Assembly: GCA_008508345.1 (NCBI GenBank)
Contig: QNGE01002985.1
Span: 18,961-82,960, forward strand
From: Paragonimus westermani
Taxonomy: Eukaryota > Platyhelminthes > Trematoda > Plagiorchiida > Troglotrematidae
DNA: 64,000 bases
Direction of reading: 5' to 3'
Shown here in pieces: positions 45,729 to 57,300 of this stretch. Under the pieces are notes generated by a model. The model was not told the DNA's origin, ran no database searches, and worked only from the letters and a program-made list of their open reading frames with translations. Both the position numbers and the translations under genes were made by a program. Each line of letters starts with the position of its first letter. Position 1 is the first letter of the stretch.

Positions 45729-45905
45729 GATCCCCTGAATCATTTGGTGGATTCCATATGAGACAGTGGGACGGGTGGGTAACAGGGTCCAAATGTGAAA
45801 TTTCCGAGCTCCTGGCGTGGCTTCGTTGAGGCATGCTGTGTCTGTCACTGGTTCGAATCCAGCGGAAGCCCTGACTTTTCCCAGTTGGGTCTCATCTAAA
45901 AAGAA
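45729..45905 (+). repeat. tRNA-derived SINE-like repeat, family 2, copy 2
   Basis: Homologue of 24131-24350. The B-box-like TGGTTCGAATCCAGC is close to the eukaryotic Pol III consensus. Antisense frames of about 80 codons across it are fortuitous. Confidence 0.5.
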
Positions 45906-47623
45906 CTCCCAATTTTCAGCATAAAATAATTTCGTCAAAAAGAACTTACCACCATCAGAAAAATCTCGTCACATGCACGCTAGTTAAAAAAGGAATGTCG
46001 GCAGCTCATAGCCTACTGTTACGACCAATTACGTCCATTTTTCTGGTAGAGAAATAGCTACTTTTATTAAAAAAGGGTTAGCTGTTCTTCAAGTTCTCTG
46101 AAACCTATCTACTTCTGTTAACAGCTATGGCTACTGGCAACGTCATTTTAGACCTGACCTGACCTTAACAACAACGGACGAGAAGAAATACAGCCAAATC
46201 ATACGAGAAGTAAAAAAACGGGAATACTTAGAAGTCATGTTAATGTATTGGATCAGAGTACGCAATTTTTAAGCACTTTTGAAATACCTGGCGTTTAAAA
46301 CCGGCGACCTGGGTGGTTAAGAAGTTTCTTATTCGGAATTGGGCGACTGCACGATGGAGAATATAGGGTCATCATCATCTGTGGTCGTCGGTGATCCCTG
46401 TAAACACTGCCCCGGTGGAATAAGGTCTCAAATGACACATAACTACCTAGTCCAAACACTGCAACTTAATTTTTTTCACTTAACCTGACATGTGGGTTGA
46501 AGGGGATATTTGAAATGCGCACTGACTATGCTGTATCATTAGTCACATGAATATTCCACTCTTGTAACACACAACCGAAACCAGCGAGCGCGCACGAATT
46601 GAGTTGTGTGACGGGGCGTGCTGCTGTGTTTTTGGTGCCGTTTTGGTTTGCGTTTGTGTAAGTCGTGTGCATGGCTTACTGGGCCTTCGGCTCACGCTTG
46701 TCCGTGTTGTTTCCCTTTACAGGACTTCTGTTGGACCCCCTACATCGGAAGAACGCTGTCCCATGGGGCGTCCACGTTGCCCGTAGGTTGGTCCGCGAAG
46801 TCACGGGCATTCAAAGTAGAGTCGGCTGGCCTGCATGTTACACTCTGGGTGGCTGAGTGATTGATGCAACCTTCGACCAACACAATAGATCCGTTCATTT
46901 GTGCGTCTCAAACGAGCTGGATTTTCAGGTCGTAGTGTAGAATTGTTTACACATTAACAAGCAGGCAACAAGGGCTCACTGTTCTCACTGGTGTTCACTC
47001 GTATACGTACGAACCTGAAGAGACAAAGCTATCCAGATAGATGATATCATGACAACAGAATGTCATGGAATGAAACTTTGAACCGTTAAAGTGTGAATAC
47101 ATTTCGTCTAGATCAGCCCGATTATTCAGCATGAGGAGAGGGCAAGTGAATTTATGTGATTAGCACAATCTATATGGGTCAACGTATAGTCAAGAATGAG
47201 CAACAGACAAACATTCGGGTCTCTTTAAAAATATCCTCTAAAACTTCGCAATTTAGCGTTAGATAGGCTGTTGGACTCGAAGACTTTAAACAAGTACCAC
47301 CAAACTACCATGAGATTATCGATTGGGACATGGCAAGAAACCTGTCAAAAACGAACGTGTTATCGGCTGTTCGTCGTCTAAATGCGGCTTATTTGCATAG
47401 GTTTGTTGTATGCTGTGGATAGTTTATCGGAGAGCAAAACACTGTTGTACAGTCTGTAAGCCGCCTGTCTTTTTGTTTGCTTCTGTCAAGCATCCACAGA
47501 TGGATATGTCAACACAAGTTGATTGCTGACAAACAACAGTAGCGGGACTTTTTGAACGTAAATTAAACCGCACTCGTTGCTGCTTGCGGCTATCAAGTCC
47601 TTACAAAATTTTAAATCCATCTA
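45906..47623. other. Unannotated spacer
   Basis: 46604-46860 is G/T-rich with three overlapping open plus frames, which is a composition effect. Nothing recognised elsewhere. Confidence 0.4.
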
Positions 47624-47625
47624 TA

Positions 47626-47945
47626 CCTTTTTCAATACTGGTTTTCGTTTTAGTCTTAGGAACGTATCTTTTGTGCAAAAGCCATTCGTTTTAAGGTAGT
47701 AGAATTCCCCCCATTGTATTTTCAGGCTACAGAACTGTTTAATGATTGGTCTAGTGGAATCATGTTTTGCGACCTTTTTGATTCTGACTGCGCACATTGG
47801 CTGCTGTGATAGGGCGATGTTCGAGAGAACACTTGATTTGTCGATGACGTCATGTGGTCCAGTCGGAGTACGGAGTGGCAAAGAGCACCAACCAATGAAT
47901 GTCGTCAATCATCCTGTGACCTACAACACGGGTGCGGTCAAGTGG
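47626..47945 (+). repeat. Left terminal inverted repeat
   Basis: It matches 49219-49537 in reverse complement with one or two differences. Divergence begins right after AAGTGGC at 47945. Confidence 0.85.
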
Positions 47946-48004
47946 CTCTGAATAGGGTTTTCGTCATTCACAGGTAGACTTGACATTTAAGGCGGTATTC
48001 CTGT

Positions 48005-48143
48005 TGTAATACTCAACGTTTCAACCACCTCGGGTGGCCTTCCTCAGGAGTGTTGTAATCGAAATCACCTTGACAGACATGTTAAACACGACGCCCAAAC
48101 TATTCAACTTCATTCGTACTACATTTGGTGCGGATATCTTACA
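48005..48143 (-). mobile_element. 139-bp hammerhead-containing insertion (copy B) with 13-bp target duplication
   Basis: GCGGTATTCCTGT occurs at 47992-48004 and again at 48144-48156, directly flanking 139 bases that are related to copy A (40945-41110) and to the Penelope tail at 62420-62630. It is nested in the DNA transposon. It consists only of a 70-base leader (GATATCCGCACC... on the minus strand) and the hammerhead. It is therefore a minimal, non-coding, retroposed unit. Confidence 0.75.
48008..48055 (-). ncRNA. Hammerhead ribozyme candidate, copy B (complete core)
   Basis: Minus strand: ACACTC (48053-48048), CTGAGGA (48047-48041), stem II CCACC/GGTGG closed by CGA, GAA, ACGT as four-base stem III, U at 48015 as position 17, then GAGTAT (48014-48009) closing stem I. 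Compared with copy A, the stem II change C to T (CCACC versus CCATC) keeps pairing as a G-U wobble. Predicted cleavage lies between 48015 and 48014. Confidence 0.75.
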
Positions 48144-48249
48144 GCGGTATTCCTGTCTTTGCCTTCCATCGCTTGTATACAGAATCGTTAAATATGGCGG
48201 GCAAAATGGGCACATTGTTCCCCGTGACATCCCTCATAGCAGAAAGAAA

Positions 48250-49181
48250 TACTTGTTCCAGAATACGCATGTCATTCCTGCTGGCACAGTACTTGATAAG
48301 AATCACCGCCCATCAAAGTATCACAGTGGAACAGCAAGTGATGCTTCACTCTCGTCTTCACTGCGCTCCACACGTTCTCAACGGGATTGAGCTAATCGCC
48401 ACAGCTACCCTCCTTGATAAACACTTTCGGGACGCATGAATTCCAAATCAGTTTGGTAAGGGGCATTGTAACAAATTGTTACTATTGTTGGCATAGCTGC
48501 GTCGATCTTCAGTTTACCCATCAGAGCACGGAACCATTGTCTAGAATCAGTACTGTTGTAAGCACCCCTTCACACCGTATAAGTCACAATTGAGTTTTCT
48601 GTCATTGCTCTGATCAAATGTTAGTTCCGGCTCCTGCTGTTGGTGACAGAAATGCGTGCATTCGTTCCCTTCAAAGAACGTCCCATCGACCTTGTGCAAA
48701 TCAAGTTAAAGCTCGTCTCATCGATCCAACAAAGAGTCTGGGCGCTTGCATAGCACTTCAACAATCGATAAACAAAATACCGTCTTACCATCCGGTTCTC
48801 ATTGGGCGATGGGAATTTGGCACAATTTCTTCACAATGATGAACTGTTCATTCAAATATCGACTGATAGTACTTGTCGATACTTCCTTCGCAAACTGCTT
48901 TCGCACGCATTTTCACAAATCCGACAATAACTGTCACGTTCGTGGAGTTCCATTCCACCAGTGCTATATCGATTTCCGATTCATTCCAAATTTTACTTCC
49001 ATATCCTCTGCGGGGTTGCGCCTCGCAAATGGTACAACCGACATGCAGCCATTTATACACGGTCTTGCAATTGACTCCATTTAGACGAGCTACCGTCAGT
49101 TAGTCATCGCCTCTGTCGAAAGTTTCAGTAATGAGCCTGCGTGTATCGGGAATACTGCGGCTGTATTCACGTCTGTCACTC
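48250..49181 (-). pseudogene. Tc1/IS630-type transposase pseudogene
   Basis: It starts MSDRREYSRSIPDTRRLITE with an in-frame TGA/TAA-broken helix-turn-helix (LTVARLNGVNCKTVYKWLH). After frame changes it reads LCWIDETSFNL (first or second acidic block of the DDE core) and TRSMGRS. It continues with RQWFRALMG, then TICYNAPYQTDLEFMRPES where DNAPYH would be expected (catalytic Asp lost), and LNPVENVWSAVKTRVK, the conserved LNP.E..W end. At least three stops and several frameshifts rule out function. Order and motifs fit the IS630/Tc1/mariner superfamily. Confidence 0.7.
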
Positions 49182-49218
49182 ATAGCTGATTTTGGAATAC
49201 TAGGGCATGTTTACGAGG

Positions 49219-49537
49219 CCACTTGACTGCACCCGTGTTGTAGGTCACAGGATGATTGACGACATTCATTGGTTGGTGCTCTTTGCCACTCCGTACTCCG
49301 ACTGGACCACATGACGTCATCGACAAATCAAGTGTTCTCTCGAACATCGCCCTATCACAGCAGCCAATGTGCGCAGTCAGAATCAAAAAGGTCGCAAAAC
49401 ATGATTCCACTAGACCAATCATTAAACAGTTCTGTAGCCTGAAAATACAATGGGGGGAATTCTACTACCTTAAAACGAATGGCTTTTGCACAAAAGATAC
49501 GTTCCTAAGACTAAAACGAAAACCAGTATGGAAAAGG
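49219..49537 (-). repeat. Right terminal inverted repeat
   Basis: Partner of 47626-47945. Its distal part (49406 on) is repeated at 50128-50259 by the scaffold duplication. Confidence 0.85.
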
Positions 49538-49683
49538 TAGTGCAGAAGTGCTATACTCGAGTTTCGCTCGTGTTAGTGGCCGCCAGTACTGCGCTTCCTT
49601 GCCAAGCTAGGCAATCTGGCAATCGGAAGTTTACAAGCAAACAGGGTTGAGCGTTTGCATACGGAAATTCAGTCATGTGAGGT

Positions 49684-49880
49684 CAACGGCGCAGTGGTAA
49701 GCACGGTCGCCTCGTGAAAGTGTGGCTGGAATTCCAATCCAGGCCACGCACTGCAAACGACCCCTAATCAGAACACAAATCGAGTTTGTTGTTTCATATC
49801 GAAAGGGGTTGACGGAAAAGTCCACGAGAATGCGAAAGTTGCAATCAGTTGTGAGTGACGCTCAATGTACGTAGGACTTG
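49684..49880 (+). repeat. tRNA-derived SINE-like repeat, family 1
   Basis: GGCGCAGTGGTAAGCACGG (A box) and GGAATTCCAATCCAGGCC (B box), then AAATCGAGT and GAGTGACGCTCAATG, collinear with the other family 1 copies. An identical second copy at 50406-50602 exists only through the assembly duplication. Confidence 0.6.
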
Positions 49881-50405
49881 ATTTCGCATGTGGAGAATCT
49901 AGCTCGCTGTCGGATGAAATCATCATCTTGGTAATAAGAGGGACCGGGATTTGTTGGCGGCCTTGAGGATGGGCGCAACTATTTTTGCCGAACACATTCC
50001 CACCAGATCGCTGGCATTGCACGTTTGAACAGCTGTCTTAGAAAAAGACCTTATACGTGTGCACAGTAGACGATTCCGTTCATACCTGTATGAGTTTGTT
50101 AAATTGGTATATGGAGACCTCAGGACNTCCACTAGACCAATCATTAAACAGTTCTGTAGCCTGAAAATACAATGGGGGGAATTCTACTACCTTAAAACGA
50201 ATGGCTTTTGCACAAAAGATACGTTCCTAAGACTAAAACGAAAACCAGTATGGAAAAGGTAGTGCAGAAGTGCTATACTCGAGTTTCGCTCGTGTTAGTG
50301 GCCGCCAGTACTGCGCTTCCTTGCCAAGCTAGGCAATCTGGCAATCGGAAGTTTACAAGCAAACAGGGTTGAGCGTTTGCATACGGAAATTCAGTCATGT
50401 GAGGT

Positions 50406-50602
50406 CAACGGCGCAGTGGTAAGCACGGTCGCCTCGTGAAAGTGTGGCTGGAATTCCAATCCAGGCCACGCACTGCAAACGACCCCTAATCAGAACACAA
50501 ATCGAGTTTGTTGTTTCATATCGAAAGGGGTTGACGGAAAAGTCCACGAGAATGCGAAAGTTGCAATCAGTTGTGAGTGACGCTCAATGTACGTAGGACT
50601 TG
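50406..50602 (+). repeat. Duplicate of the family 1 SINE-like copy
   Basis: Exact repeat of 49684-49880 at an offset of 722, caused by the join at 50127. Confidence 0.6.
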
Positions 50603-50848
50603 ATTTCGCATGTGGAGAATCTAGCTCGCTGTCGGATGAAATCATCATCTTGGTAATAAGAGGGACCGGGATTTGTTGGCGGCCTTGAGGATGGGCGCAA
50701 CTATTTTTGCCGAACACATTCCCACCAGATCGCTGGCATTGCACGTTTGAACAGCTGTCTTAGAAAAAGACCTTATACGTGTGCACAGTAGACGATTCCG
50801 TTCATACCTGTATGAGTTTGTTAAATTGGTATATGGAGACCTCAGGAC

Positions 50849-53845
50849 AGTCTCAGGATGTAACATTGAAACCAGGCTTGCCTACTGTGTGTCTCTTCTC
50901 ACCATCTGAAACGTGTTACCCTACTCAGCGTCGAACACCCGAAACGGTAGCCTAAAGCTTCTCGTATTGTTCATGGTGTGTGTGTGTGTGTAGAACAAAT
51001 ATTTAACATCTGTCAGCTTCTTTTGGACCCACTTGTGGTTACGACTGTCATACTGGGGGTCATCTGTAACCGAATTGTAGTCTGCACTCTAGCCTGTGAG
51101 TATCATAGCCGTTGAATGTCCAGAGAATTGCTGACGCCACATGCTTCATGGTAAGAGGGGATCTGTTCAATGCAATCACGGCAACGTTGAAGTTTAAACA
51201 TGCTTCATAGTGTTCAAAAAAGCCCCAACAATGTTACCGTATTAGCACGGTTTGACGGGACCGAATTTGGTCGAAGGAAATTCACTTCATAACCACTCAT
51301 CAAATCTGTCTCCTAAAACATCGGTTCAAACAGATGGACGCACACAAGATCGTAGGTCTTAGGTTGAGGTAGTGCACTTCAGACAAATAGGGGTTAACTG
51401 GTCTGATAACCTAACATCAACAGTTGATAAAATGTAGCTAGTAGACTTCAGATACTTTGCTCAGATATTCCTGGTATTGTCTATTGGATGTCTATTGGAT
51501 GACTTGTTTGTTGCGAATGGGGCTTGAATACCGTGTCCAACCCATTTACCTGGACGTTCATTCGAAAGTTACCTCGCCGCACGTTTGGCAGCCGATTACC
51601 ACCACGACTACCGGCGAATAGTTGGATATGATGACGTTAAATGATTTGCCAACTTCATGAGTCATCGCACTTGTCAGATTGGAGCGCTAGAATAACCGGG
51701 GCTGGACGCTGAATCATGGCGGTTGACGTTGACAGCCCCGAATGGACTGTCAGACTGGCTGTCGGACAAGTCGAGTGCCGAGGGTTAGGGGGGTTTGGCT
51801 ATCGACCAGCAACAGTCAATGAAGTTCCACACACACCGTAACTATCGCTTAATGTGGATCAACCACACAGAAATGAGCGAAATCATAAAGGCGATTCTCT
51901 TGTTTACAACAGTAAAACTCAGGTGCATACTACACAAAAAAAGGAATCCATAGACGGTTGACACAGGATTTTTGTGTCTATCCGCACCTGTCAGCTGGCA
52001 AAAATGGACCAAGTGGCAACGCATCTTTTATTGAAAAGGAGTACGTTCCTTGAATGTTCTTATATGGACGAAACAGACCATATTTGTTGACGATATTTAT
52101 GGAGCAGAACCTCAAGAAAGGTGCGCTCAAAAGAAATTCTAGAAAGATTATAATCAAAAACCTTTGTTGTCATGAGGTGGTTGCCGGTATCTCGCACCTT
52201 GGTGTCACGCAGAAGAAACCCTCATCAAGGCTGGACTCTTTGTCAGTTAAATTAAACAGCTCATAAAGCCGGCCTGCAACGAACCATCTCCAATGCTTAT
52301 GACATTAACAGTCGATCGATAGTTGGCTCAAAATTTGAAGTGGTTTGTCGGGCTATTGCAACGTGAATGGATGGATTATAGAGATATTGTTTTGTTGAGA
52401 GTTAAGCATGAATAGGCTTCTAAATCGGTGGATATTAGGCTATCAGCGGTTTTTGTAATTCTTGGTGTTCTGCTGCATGCAGTCGAGTAAGCTAGATGTC
52501 TAACGTGCAAATCAGATGGATGCATCTGGTAACAAAAGCTACTCCTTTTACAGATGAGCTTACACTGTACAAGTTTTATCAATTGTCAGTTTGACAGCAC
52601 TGGAATAATAACCGTTTCAAAGGTTGACAACACTATGGTCCCACATCGAGGGTGCATTGTTTCTCCCTTCAAAAAAACCGCACGATAACGAACTCTTCTG
52701 TGGTGAACAGGTTCACAGGATCCGCATCCATCCGAACAGCCGCTGGACGGCGTATGACGAAAAACCAATCTACACCTCAATATGAGGCTTCCACCCCCGT
52801 CCTTTCCAGCATAGCTTAATACCACCATGTGTTGCCATTTTGTAACATCAGGCATGCATGTTACGTCTTCTTCTGTACATTTATCGTAAATCAGATTTGG
52901 CAGCTGTCTTGTATGGTCATGTCCGTCAGCAGATCTTAACTGGAATGAACTCGTTTCGGATCGATCAAATCGTACTGTTGATGAAGATGACAGTAACGAA
53001 AGCTGATTCAGTTCAAAACATCCACTTACTGACATGTAGAAAAACACTTCAACCATGGCTTTTTAATCTTCTTAAAAGTATAAAATTTGAGTGAGGGTAG
53101 TTTTTAAATTGATCGGCGAATTCAGCAACCAATGGGCAGCAACAGTTAGAAATAACACTTTGCGAGACAACAAGGTATCACTGAAAACTGATCTCGCCTA
53201 AATTCAAAATAACAATTAGCTGGTACTTTTGGGCGGAAAGTGGACGTAATCCTCATTGAAACACTCAATAGTGATTAATGCGCTGACTGTTTCTGTACTG
53301 ACTGACACTTGCATGAGGCTCTAGAAATGTGGAATTGAGGGGAAACACTGGCCTTGTGGACACTAAAATAGAACGGACTTGGCTAAAAGGGTAGTGGTTT
53401 AATGACGACGGGCACAAGACGGATCATTCTATTTTAAACAAAGCAAGACCGGTAGGGGAGATCGGTTTTACAAATGTAAGCAGATATACCACTCACTGAG
53501 AGTGGCCAAAACTTTGGACAACTCCAAGTTAAACAACCCTCGCATTCGGATAGACTATCCACTAGGTCTCTTTCGAAAAGCATCATAACACTCGGGTTTC
53601 GCTTTGTTAGAGCACGTCCATGTGCAAATCCGTGTCTTCCTTGAGTCTAGTTACGCAGTTTGCGTACGTCCAGGTCTTTATTTTTCATGTTATCAATAAA
53701 ACTAAATGACTGAACCCATGGGTTGCAAGTAGAGAACTGTCAATTCTTTTGGAAATATCAGAATGGTGCTACGAACGGAGGACTTGGATGACGTGTTTCC
53801 CACTATGATGCGAGCAATAACCGGTTGGTGGCATCCGATTCGAAT
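50849..53845. other. Unannotated spacer
   Basis: A TG run at about 50978-50994. A 156-codon minus frame at 52586-53056 has no recognised features. Confidence 0.4.
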
Positions 53846-53847
53846 TA

Positions 53848-54030
53848 GCCTGTCACAGTGACCGAAGCCAACGGACGCCTGCGCTTAGCCATCACTGCAA
53901 TTGGCTTGCGCTGCACCAATTGCAGTTCCACCAACACACCACATATCCAGTGTAAACCCGAAGGAATAAGACCGGGAGGTGTGCCAGTGGGGCCTTTCTG
54001 TCCAGCCGGCCAATGCTGGTTAGCCACTTG
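53848..54030 (-). repeat. Dispersed repeat, copy 2
   Basis: Reverse-complement match to 21833-22030, with an open 60-codon frame through it (53845-54027). It lies 370 bases beyond the stop codon of the LINE at 54399-57929, on the same strand. It may be LINE 3' UTR or a separate insertion. The first copy has no LINE ORF beside it. Confidence 0.65.
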
Positions 54031-54398
54031 ATTGGCTAATAAGGAAAGGAAACTCTTATCTCTCGGAAACTAAACAGAGAGGCTGCAATGACGAGATCTA
54101 CACTGAGAAGAAAGATTTTTGAAGTGTAATACAAGAAGCGTTGCAGTATAGGGGTGCAGGTTAGTGCATCCCAGAGAAGAAAAAAGGATGAAAAGCAAAG
54201 TTCTCATTGGACTATGAAAAGCCAGGCAGACAATCCATCATACAATGCACCAGCAAAGCCGGAGAAGAGAATGGGTAGAAGACCACAGACACTCAGGTTT
54301 CTGAAAAGAAGAGCGGGTTAATTGTCAATGACCACGATGTTGGCCGATGCAGTCATTAACAGAAGTAGAATAGGTATACCGATTTGACCTACCTGAGC
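54031..54398 (-). other. Likely 3' UTR of the LINE
   Basis: Non-coding stretch between the stop codon and the dispersed repeat. It contains T-rich tracts on the minus strand. No tandem 3' tail was located, so the exact 3' end is unknown. Confidence 0.4.
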
Positions 54399-57300
54399 CT
54401 AGCGTACTCGCCGCCTCTTCGCCGACGGGGTACTATGAGTACGTTGGTGACCTACCAGCCCCAAACGGCCAGCGCATTCGCGGCCGCACACATCACAACG
54501 CCATATAGTCACGTCACCGCGACCTATGGCACCGATGGTTCCTTTGCGTACCGCACGCTTCCGCTCGCGACCACGCAATAGTTGCTCGTTGAACGCTCGG
54601 ACGCCCGCCCGAACCGTATTCCTCCAGGCCGTCCGGTTCAACGCCAAATCTTCCCAACATCTAAAATCAATGTTACAACGTGAAAGACTTACCTGCACAA
54701 CATCCTGGTACCTCCGCTTCTGGCCACCGGGATTTCGCTTACCTGACTTCACTTGTCCGTACAGTAACTGCTTCGGGATACGGTCATCGCCCATCCGACG
54801 GACGTGACCGAGCCAACGGAGCTGGTTCAGCATCAACATGGCTTCCATCCCGTCCATGTCCGCTCGCCGCATTACCTCAGTGTTCGGAATCATGTCCGAC
54901 CACCGAATACCCAAGATGCGCCTCAGACACTGAACATGGAAACGGCTCAAATAGCTCACGTTCCGCTGATACAGTGTCCACGTCTCACTGCCGTACAGCA
55001 GGATAGACAGCACCATTGAGCGGTAGACACACAACTTCGTGGCCATCTTCAGGCTGTGATTCTTCCAGACACGCCTTTCAAGACGTCCGAAAGCAGCGCT
55101 AGCCTTTGCCACACGCGCTCTCAACTCGCGGTCCACGGACAGATCTGTCGACAAGTTGCTACCCAAGTAGCAAAAATCCCCGCAGCCATTCACAGTGTCT
55201 CCAGCGATGCGAATTTCGGGTGGAGGTACACAAGCAGCACCTCCACCAGGAGAAGGCTGAAAAAACGAATACGTCTTACCTGTGTTGATGTCCAACCCGA
55301 ACTTCGATGCTGCCGAAGCGAATGCTGTAGCTAGACGTTGCAGCTCTTCTTCGCTGTGCGCTAGCAAGGCGCTGTCATCGGCGAACAGAAGCATCCGCAT
55401 CCTTGAGGTCTGCAGCCGGGTTGAGGCGCCAAATCGTCGGATATTCAACAGACGCCCGTCCGTCCGGTACTCCACCTCGACGCCATCCTCTCCAGAGTTC
55501 TGAAAAGCAACTGTTACCATCGCAGTCAAATATAAACTAAATAGGGCTGGGGCTAGAACACAACCCTGCTTCACGCCAGTGACGATGTCGAAATCATCAG
55601 AGGTCGATCCACACGATTGCACCTTCGCCTTCATGCCCGCATGCAACAATCTAACCATATTGACGAACTTACCTGGACATCCAAACTTACCAAGCACCGT
55701 CCACAGCGCCTCGCGGTTCACGGAATCGAACGCTTTGGTGAAGTCCACGAACAGGGCATACAAGGGCTGATTCCGTTCTCGGCACTTCTCCTGAAGCTGT
55801 CGAGCAGCAAACACCAGGTCGATTGTACTCCGACTCGACCGAAATCCACACTGCTCCTCGGGAACATTCATCTCCAGAACGGACGCATTCAGTCGGTTCA
55901 GGAGGATTCTGGCAAGCACCTTGCCTGCACAGCTCAAAAGGCTGATACCTCGGTAGCTGTCGGTGCATTGCTTGCTACCCTTCCCTTTGAACAAGGGTAC
56001 GATGAGGGCATCCTTGAAGTCTTGCGGCATCACCTCGTGCTCCCAGATGGAGTGAACCAGTTGGAGCAGAGCGCGTTCCAACGCCGGACCGCCATTCTTC
56101 AGGATCTCACCTGGCAGCCCATCCTCGCCTGCAGCCTTCCCGTTGCGCAGTTGACCAATCGCCCTCTGCAACTCCAGCAAGTCGGGGGCGAGAGCAAGCG
56201 AAGATTTGACGTCCTGTTGCGGCAGACTGTTAACAGTCGCCCAATCAATTGTAGTAGGGCGGTTTAACAGGCTGCCGAAGTGTTTGCGCCATATTCCCAT
56301 GATGTCTTCCGGCTGGCTGCAAGAACAACCGGTGTCCACGTCTACCAGTGCTTTAGTAGACTGGATAGACGGACCGAAGATCGCCTTAAGCGAATCGTAA
56401 AACTCCTTGTGTTGCCGACGATCTGCGAAGCCCTGCATGCGCTCGCCCTGTTTCCTCCACCAGTTGTCCTTAATTCCGCGAACACGCTCAGCCAGTTGAC
56501 GGCGGATATTCCGGAACCTAGTCTTCTTCGCTCCATTGCCAGGGTCCATTGTGCATGTGGCGAACGCGGCATTCTTCTCTCGTACCAAGTTGGAGATAGC
56601 CACGTTGTTGTCATCGAACCAATCCGGGCGTTTCTTGCGCTCCACACCGATCGTCTCGGTGGCTGCTACCATAATCTGTTTCTTCAGTTGTTGCCACATA
56701 CCCTCGGGGGTAGTGGGTACAGGAGCATTGTGCAGGCGAGCGACGACTGCACGTTGAAAGGCAGCCTTCGTCTCGAAGTTCTCCAACCTTCTGATATCCA
56801 GCTTCTGCCGTTGTCCAAAAGATCTACAATAAACGGACTTGCGTACATGGATAAACAATTTGGTCCTGACCAGCCTATGATCTGTGCTACATTCAGCCCC
56901 GCGCATCACTCGCGTGATGCGCACTTCACGAATGTCGCGCTGCCGCACAATCACGTAGTCAAGTAGGTGGTGGTGACCGCTTCGTGGATGAGTCCACGTC
57001 GTGATGTCGCTCGCATCCAGCTGGAATCGGGTGTTCGTGATAGCCAGCTCGTGAGTAGCACACAGGTGCAGCAGACGATCACCGTTCGCGTTGACTGAAC
57101 CAATGCCGTAGGGTCCGAGGACTCCCGGCCAAGCTACAGAGTCGCGCCCAACTCTAGCGTTCAAGTCACCCAAAACAAACAGTCGGTCATTCACTGGCGC
57201 AGACCGGATTGTGGCGGACAGCTGATCATAGAACTGGTCCTTTGTATCATCAGTGTGACACATAGTTGGACCATAAACACTAACAAATGTAGCACACTTA

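Larger units (their letters stand above)
47626..49537 (-). mobile_element. Tc1/IS630-superfamily DNA transposon with long terminal inverted repeats
   Basis: Inverted repeats of about 320 bases (47626-47945 and 49219-49537) bound the element. Each end is CCTTTT(T)C.ATACTGG and is immediately flanked by TA (47624-47625 and 49538-49539), the target duplication of this superfamily. The interior carries a decayed DDE transposase on the minus strand (48250-49181) and a secondary 139-bp insertion. Terminal inverted repeats this long are unusual for Tc1-like elements. The right repeat is also duplicated by the assembly join at 50127. Confidence 0.8.
49406..50848. repeat. 721-bp direct duplication separated by a single N
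   Basis: 49406-50126 and 50128-50848 appear identical base for base, with the N at 50127 between them. The first unit includes the end of the transposon's right repeat and a SINE-like copy. This is what unmerged overlapping contig ends look like. Confidence 0.92.

Noticed and set aside
46604..46860. Three overlapping open plus-strand frames
   Set aside because: Caused by G/T-rich composition with few stops; no frame shows a conserved pattern.
47742..47951. Identical 69-codon frames at 47742 (+) and 49422 (-) as a gene pair
   Set aside because: They are the two arms of the transposon's terminal inverted repeat, not genes.
52586..53056. 156-codon minus-strand open frame
   Set aside because: Composition is not protein-like, with overlapping frames on the other strand and no splice context.
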